DNA of 64,000 bases, from contig NZ_JAAHHW010000026.1 in the NCBI RefSeq assembly GCF_010692325.1, positions 1 to 64,000 on the forward strand, in the 5' to 3' direction. The notes below the pieces were generated by a model, which made no database searches, was not told the DNA's origin, and saw only the letters and a list, made by a program, of their open reading frames with translations. Source of the DNA: Moorena sp. SIO3I8 (GTDB taxonomy: Bacteria > Cyanobacteriota > Cyanobacteriia > Cyanobacteriales > Coleofasciculaceae). Both the position numbers and the translations under genes were made by a program. Below, one piece after another: positions 60,030 through 64,000 of the stretch (its first letter is position 1; every line of letters begins with the position of its first letter).

Positions 60030-62012
60030 GTGAGAATCCTGCTAGTAGAAGACGATGAAGGTATTGCCAAAGTGGTAACGGCAGCGCTAGCTAGTCAACA
60101 TTATCAGGTTGATCTAGCTACAGATGGGGATGAGGGCATAGCACTAGCAGAGATATTTAAGTATGACTTGATTTTGCTAGATTGGATGCTCCCCAAGCTC
60201 ACGGGGATTGATTTGTGCAAGCAGCTGCGAAACGCACGCGATCGCACTCCGATTATACTCCTCACTGCCCAAGACACCAGCACTAACAAAGTCGAAGCTT
60301 TAGACGCAGGAGCAGATGATTATTTAGTCAAGCCCTTAGACATACCTGAATTATTAGCCCGAATTCGAGCAGTGCTGCGCCGCAGCAGCACCCCCCTACT
60401 CCCTGTGCTTGAGTGGGGATTGCTCGAACTTGACCCCAGTAACTGCCAGGTCAGCTACGATCAGGAACTATTACATCTGACACCTAAGGAGTATGGTCTA
60501 TTAGAGCTGTTTTTACGGAATCCCCACCGCATCTTTAGCCAAAGTTTCCTGCTAGATAATCTCTGGTCTTTTGAAGAACCCCCTACAGAAAATGCCGTTA
60601 GAGCTCATATCAAAAGTTTACGGCGGAAACTCAAGGAAGCTGGAGTCAAAAATGATTTAATTGAAACCGTCTACGGCTTGGGGTATCGGCTCAGACAACT
60701 GCCTGAGGAAGGTTCAGGTCAAACAAAGACTGAGAAAAACAAAGGCAAAAAAGTAGCTAAAAAGACACCATCTAACCTGAAACAATCAAAGAGCAAGAGT
60801 GATAGTTCCGTTTCCCCAGTCCCTAAGGCTCAATCCGAAGAACCAAAGCAATCAGGACTAAGTGCCATTTGGGAGCAGCAGAAGTCAAAGTATATCAAGC
60901 GGCTCAATGTATTGGAGCGGGCGGTGACGGATTGGCGAGATGGTAATCTTACCGGAAAGTTGCGACAGGAGGCTTTAGGGGAGGCACACACCCTAGCCGG
61001 TTCCCTCGGTAGCTTTGGTTTTGATCAAGGCTCTCTCAAATCCCGTGAGATTGAGCAGATATTGCAATCTGGGAAAAAAGCTAGTGAGGAGGTAATAGCA
61101 CATCTGTCTCAACTAGTGGTAGAACTACGACAAGAACTAGAGACCGAGGATAACCTTCCAAAACCTACTCAAAGTCAACCACTCCCGATTACCAACTCCC
61201 GATTCCCGATTCCCCACTCCCCACGACTATTGATTGTGGATGATGATGTAAAACTAGCGCAAGGGTTAGCCTCAGAGGTAGCAGCCGGGAAAATGCAGGT
61301 TGAGGTGGCCGGTGATATATCTCAAGCCCGAAAAGCAATTGCTCGTAACCGCCCCGATGTGGTACTCCTAGACTTGTGTTTTCCTGAATCAGCGGGAAAT
61401 GGTTTAGAGCTGTTAGCAGAACTGAAAACAACTGAGCCCCCTGTACCTGTGGTAGTACTTACGGTTCAAGAGAGTTTTGCTGAACGAGTCAAAGTGGCTC
61501 GTTTGGGGGGACGGGGTTTTCTTCAGAAGCCTGTAGCACCTCAAAAGGTGATGGATGCGATCGCTAAAGTGTTGCAACAATCTGGTCCACCACAGGCAAA
61601 GCTATTGATTGTTGACGATGACCCTCAAATCTTGGATCATCTACGCACTGTGCTAGAACCTTGGGGATTCCAATTGACTTTACTAAACGATCCACAACAG
61701 TTCTGGGAGACCATAGAGCAGTGTACTCCCGATTTACTGATTTTGGATGTGCAAATGCCGGAATTTAGCGGTATTGACCTGTGTCAGGTGGTACGCAATG
61801 ACCCTCGCTGGGGTGAGTTACCGGTGCTGTTTCTCTCAGCTGCTCAAGATGCTGAAACTGTGCAGCAAGTGTTTATGGCAGGGGCAGATGATTACGTACA
61901 AAAACCAATCAAGGAACCAGAACTTTTGGCTCGGGTGTTGAATCGCATTGAGCGCAGCCAACTAAGACTTAGTATGATAGCACAGAAGAATCAAATGTTG
62001 TCAGATAAATAA
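60030..62012 (+). CDS. OmpR-type response regulator with HPt and two extra receiver domains
   Basis: 660 residues in order: REC1 (1-118, phospho-Asp in LILLDWMLP); OmpR winged helix (128-222, LTPKEYGLLELFLRNPHRIF, ENAVRAHIKSLRRKL); Lys/Ser linker; HPt (about 275-365, phospho-His in EAHTLAGSLGSFGF); REC2 (392-510, VVLLDLCFP); REC3 (525-645, LLILDVQMPE). It would bind DNA and act as an internal phosphorelay hub. The start is GTG 60030 (MRILLVEDDEG). The histidine kinase gene begins about 100 bases downstream and is the likely partner. Confidence 0.93.
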   Translation: MRILLVEDDEGIAKVVTAALASQHYQVDLATDGDEGIALAEIFKYDLILLDWMLPKLTGIDLCKQLRNARDRTPIILLTAQDTSTNKVEALDAGADDYLVKPLDIPELLARIRAVLRRSSTPLLPVLEWGLLELDPSNCQVSYDQELLHLTPKEYGLLELFLRNPHRIFSQSFLLDNLWSFEEPPTENAVRAHIKSLRRKLKEAGVKNDLIETVYGLGYRLRQLPEEGSGQTKTEKNKGKKVAKKTPSNLKQSKSKSDSSVSPVPKAQSEEPKQSGLSAIWEQQKSKYIKRLNVLERAVTDWRDGNLTGKLRQEALGEAHTLAGSLGSFGFDQGSLKSREIEQILQSGKKASEEVIAHLSQLVVELRQELETEDNLPKPTQSQPLPITNSRFPIPHSPRLLIVDDDVKLAQGLASEVAAGKMQVEVAGDISQARKAIARNRPDVVLLDLCFPESAGNGLELLAELKTTEPPVPVVVLTVQESFAERVKVARLGGRGFLQKPVAPQKVMDAIAKVLQQSGPPQAKLLIVDDDPQILDHLRTVLEPWGFQLTLLNDPQQFWETIEQCTPDLLILDVQMPEFSGIDLCQVVRNDPRWGELPVLFLSAAQDAETVQQVFMAGADDYVQKPIKEPELLARVLNRIERSQLRLSMIAQKNQMLSDK

Positions 62013-62115
62013 ATAACTATGGTCAGTTAGTGGACATAGAATTTGGAGATCGGACATAGTAGAGTTGATCACATTTTATTCACAGTTGATGGTTAACGGT
62101 TGACTGTCAGCAATC

Positions 62116-64000
62116 ATGTCAATTGTCAACCTGATTATGATCAATTTCTTTGACTATCTCCTATTTGCCGAAACGTTTATTCCCCAAGGTAACTGCTACC
62201 TTGGGCAGCCTAACGTGATCTGGCTGCACCTGATCAGTGATGCTCTCATTACCCTAGCCTACTATTTGATTGTCATACTGCTAGTCTACTTGATTAGGCA
62301 GCGGCAGAATCTGCCTTTCAAGGGACTATTGATGTTGTTTGGGGCGTTTATTATTTGCGGTGGCACCACTCACCTGATGGAACTATGGACCGTTTGGGAT
62401 CCAGCTTACTGGCTATCAGGCTCTATTAAAGCAATTACAGCTATAGTTTCTGTCTACACTGCCATAAAATTATACTCTATTATACCTCGAATCCAAAATT
62501 CACCTAGTCTGGCTGGACTTGAGCAGCTCAACCAGGAGCTAAAATCTCAAATTGAAGAGCGTATTTTAGCAGAGCAATCCTTACGGCAACGTGAGCAACG
62601 CTGGCAATTGGCACTACAGGCAGCTAATCAGGGAATTTGGGACTGGAACCCCAAAACCAATGAAACCTTTGTATCCAGCCGATGTAAGGAAATGCTGGGG
62701 TATGATGAAAGCTACGACATCGGAAACTATAACCATCAATGGCGGACACACATCCATCCCGATGATTTAGACCAGGTGATCAAAGCCATGGAGGATCACT
62801 TAGCCCAGAAAACCTCCTATTATGTTCAAGAGTATCGCTTACGGTGCAACAACGACAGTTACAAATGGATTCTTGACCAGGCACAAGCACTTTGGAATGA
62901 AGCAGGTGATCCAGTGCGAGTGGTTGGCTCAATTACGGATATTAGCGATCGCAAGCAGACAGAAGAAGCATTTCAAGAAAATGAAAAGGCGCTGAAGTCC
63001 AACGAAGAGCGGCTCCGAGCAATTATGAGTTCTCTTCAAGACGTGGTGTGGTCAGTATCACTGCCTTCTGGGATACTGCGCTATGTTAATATAGCCTTCG
63101 AGCAAGTTTACGGTCGCCCAACTTTCGAGCTATTTAGCGATCAAGACAACTTATGGCGACAGTTTGTTGTGCCAGAAGATTTTGATCCTGTTGATAAGGC
63201 ATGGCGAGCTGTTCAAGAAAACCGTCGTCAATCGTGGGATTTAGAATATAGAATTCAGCTCAGTAATGGAGAAATTCGCTGGCTGAACGATCGCGCTCGT
63301 GTGGTTAGGCGTGATAATGGCACCTCTGTACATCTTCACGGCATCACTACGGATATCACGGAGCGTAAACAGCAAGAAGCTCAACTGCAACAACTCAATC
63401 GAGAATTACAACAACTCAATCGAGAATTAGAAATTAGGGTTCAACAGCGCACAGCTGCTTTACTCGAAAGCGAACAACGATTCCGCTCGTTGTTTGAATC
63501 TGCCCCAGATTTTATCCATATATTAGATACTCAGGGCATGATTGAGCAAGTGAACCCGGCTGTCATCCAGCAGTCGGGTTATGCTGAATCAGAATTGATC
63601 GGTAATCGCTTAGAAGAGTTCTTTACCCCCACATACCAAAATATTTGCCAGCAACAGTTTCCAGTTTTACTGGAGCAGGGAACCCATCGTCAAGAAATTG
63701 AGTTTGTCTGCAAAAATGGGACTGTTCTTACCACAGACTCCTCCTACTCAGTGGTTCATGATACCCAAGGAAACATTAGCTATATCTTAGTGTTGCAGCG
63801 AGATATTAGTTCACGCAAACGATTTGAAGAAGAACGTACCCAGTTAATTGCTAGTTTACAGGAATCAGAGCGACGGTGGCGCAGCCTTCTCGAAAATGTG
63901 CGACTGGTGGTGGTGGGACTAGACCGAGAGGGTAAAGTGGAGTATGTCAATCCGTTCTTCCTAGAATTGACTAGGTACACAGAAGCAGAAGTTTTAGGCA
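62116..64000 (+). CDS. Sensor kinase with ethylene-receptor-like N-terminus, incomplete at window end
   Basis: Open frame from ATG 62116 (or 62137) to the window edge, at least 628 residues. The first 115 residues form three membrane helices with WLHLISDALITLAYY, an LPFKGLLMLFGAFIICGGTTHLMELWTVWDP segment, and a further helix. This is the copper and ethylene-binding fold of ETR1 and cyanobacterial Etr1, with the ligand Cys and His in CGGTTH. Four PAS/PAC units follow (RWQLALQAANQGIWDW; RLRAIMSSLQDVVW; RFRSLFESAPDFIH; RWRSLLENVRLVVV). The kinase core is beyond the window, so catalytic activity is inferred. Confidence 0.88.
   Translation, partial: MSIVNLIMINFFDYLLFAETFIPQGNCYLGQPNVIWLHLISDALITLAYYLIVILLVYLIRQRQNLPFKGLLMLFGAFIICGGTTHLMELWTVWDPAYWLSGSIKAITAIVSVYTAIKLYSIIPRIQNSPSLAGLEQLNQELKSQIEERILAEQSLRQREQRWQLALQAANQGIWDWNPKTNETFVSSRCKEMLGYDESYDIGNYNHQWRTHIHPDDLDQVIKAMEDHLAQKTSYYVQEYRLRCNNDSYKWILDQAQALWNEAGDPVRVVGSITDISDRKQTEEAFQENEKALKSNEERLRAIMSSLQDVVWSVSLPSGILRYVNIAFEQVYGRPTFELFSDQDNLWRQFVVPEDFDPVDKAWRAVQENRRQSWDLEYRIQLSNGEIRWLNDRARVVRRDNGTSVHLHGITTDITERKQQEAQLQQLNRELQQLNRELEIRVQQRTAALLESEQRFRSLFESAPDFIHILDTQGMIEQVNPAVIQQSGYAESELIGNRLEEFFTPTYQNICQQQFPVLLEQGTHRQEIEFVCKNGTVLTTDSSYSVVHDTQGNISYILVLQRDISSRKRFEEERTQLIASLQESERRWRSLLENVRLVVVGLDREGKVEYVNPFFLELTRYTEAEVLG

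Overview
The window looks like a chromosomal segment of a filamentous cyanobacterium. The HIP1 octamer GCGATCGC recurs throughout. Many genes belong to cyanobacterial families (Npun_F0494-type protein, DUF6816-type exported protein, KH protein behind rpsP, PrxQ, ethylene-receptor-like kinase). The gaps are full of minisatellites and of interspersed repeats built on GTTCGCGTAGCGTGGCC, which I associate with large repeat-rich marine genomes such as Moorena. The genus is an inference and nothing here proves it.

Layout. 0.5-6.7 kb: housekeeping genes hemE, an S66 LD-carboxypeptidase, ffh, rpsP-KH and phoH. 6.7-10.6 kb: a 1296-residue exoprotein with a filamentous-haemagglutinin secretion domain and a C-terminal CHAT protease. 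11-16 kb: exported DUF6816-like protein, alpha/beta hydrolase, wreckage of an agmatinase gene, a peroxiredoxin-like gene with a premature stop, then pyrH-frr. 16-20.5 kb: an SDR remnant, a 30-bp tandem array, and an intact pair encoding an L-arginine:glycine amidinotransferase and a guanidinoacetate methyltransferase, together a predicted creatine pathway. 20.5-29 kb: acs, GrpB, a retropepsin-like pair, and a giant DhaM-HPr-Enzyme I fusion carrying two in-frame MITE-like insertions, then a methyltransferase-Lin0512 pair. 29.4-33.7 kb: on the minus strand a calmodulin-like EF-hand domain fused to arginase (broken by one stop codon), a urea transporter that loses its C-terminus at an IscB element, and an EF-hand fragment beyond that element. 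34-36 kb: dhaK and dhaL, the partners of the DhaM fusion. 36-54 kb: a Wzx/Wzy-type exopolysaccharide cluster including a flippase fused to a Wzz-like periplasmic domain. 54-64 kb: queF, a Cys-cluster protein, a phasin-like protein, mnmA, a small ferredoxin, cobQ, an Npun_F0494-type gene, a one-Cys peroxiredoxin, a three-receiver response regulator, and a histidine kinase with an ethylene-receptor N-terminus that runs off the window.

How it fits together. Arginine is the recurring theme. Agmatinase is deleted, EF-hand arginase carries a nonsense codon and its urea transporter is truncated, while the arginine-to-creatine pair is intact. The DhaK/DhaL/DhaM-HPr-EI set would make a complete PEP-dependent dihydroxyacetone kinase. 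The surface-polysaccharide genes form one long minus-strand run.

Two other features stand out. Three genes are each interrupted by a single in-frame stop with intact sequence on both sides. Minisatellite arrays repeatedly begin at, or even encode, the stop codon of the gene before them.
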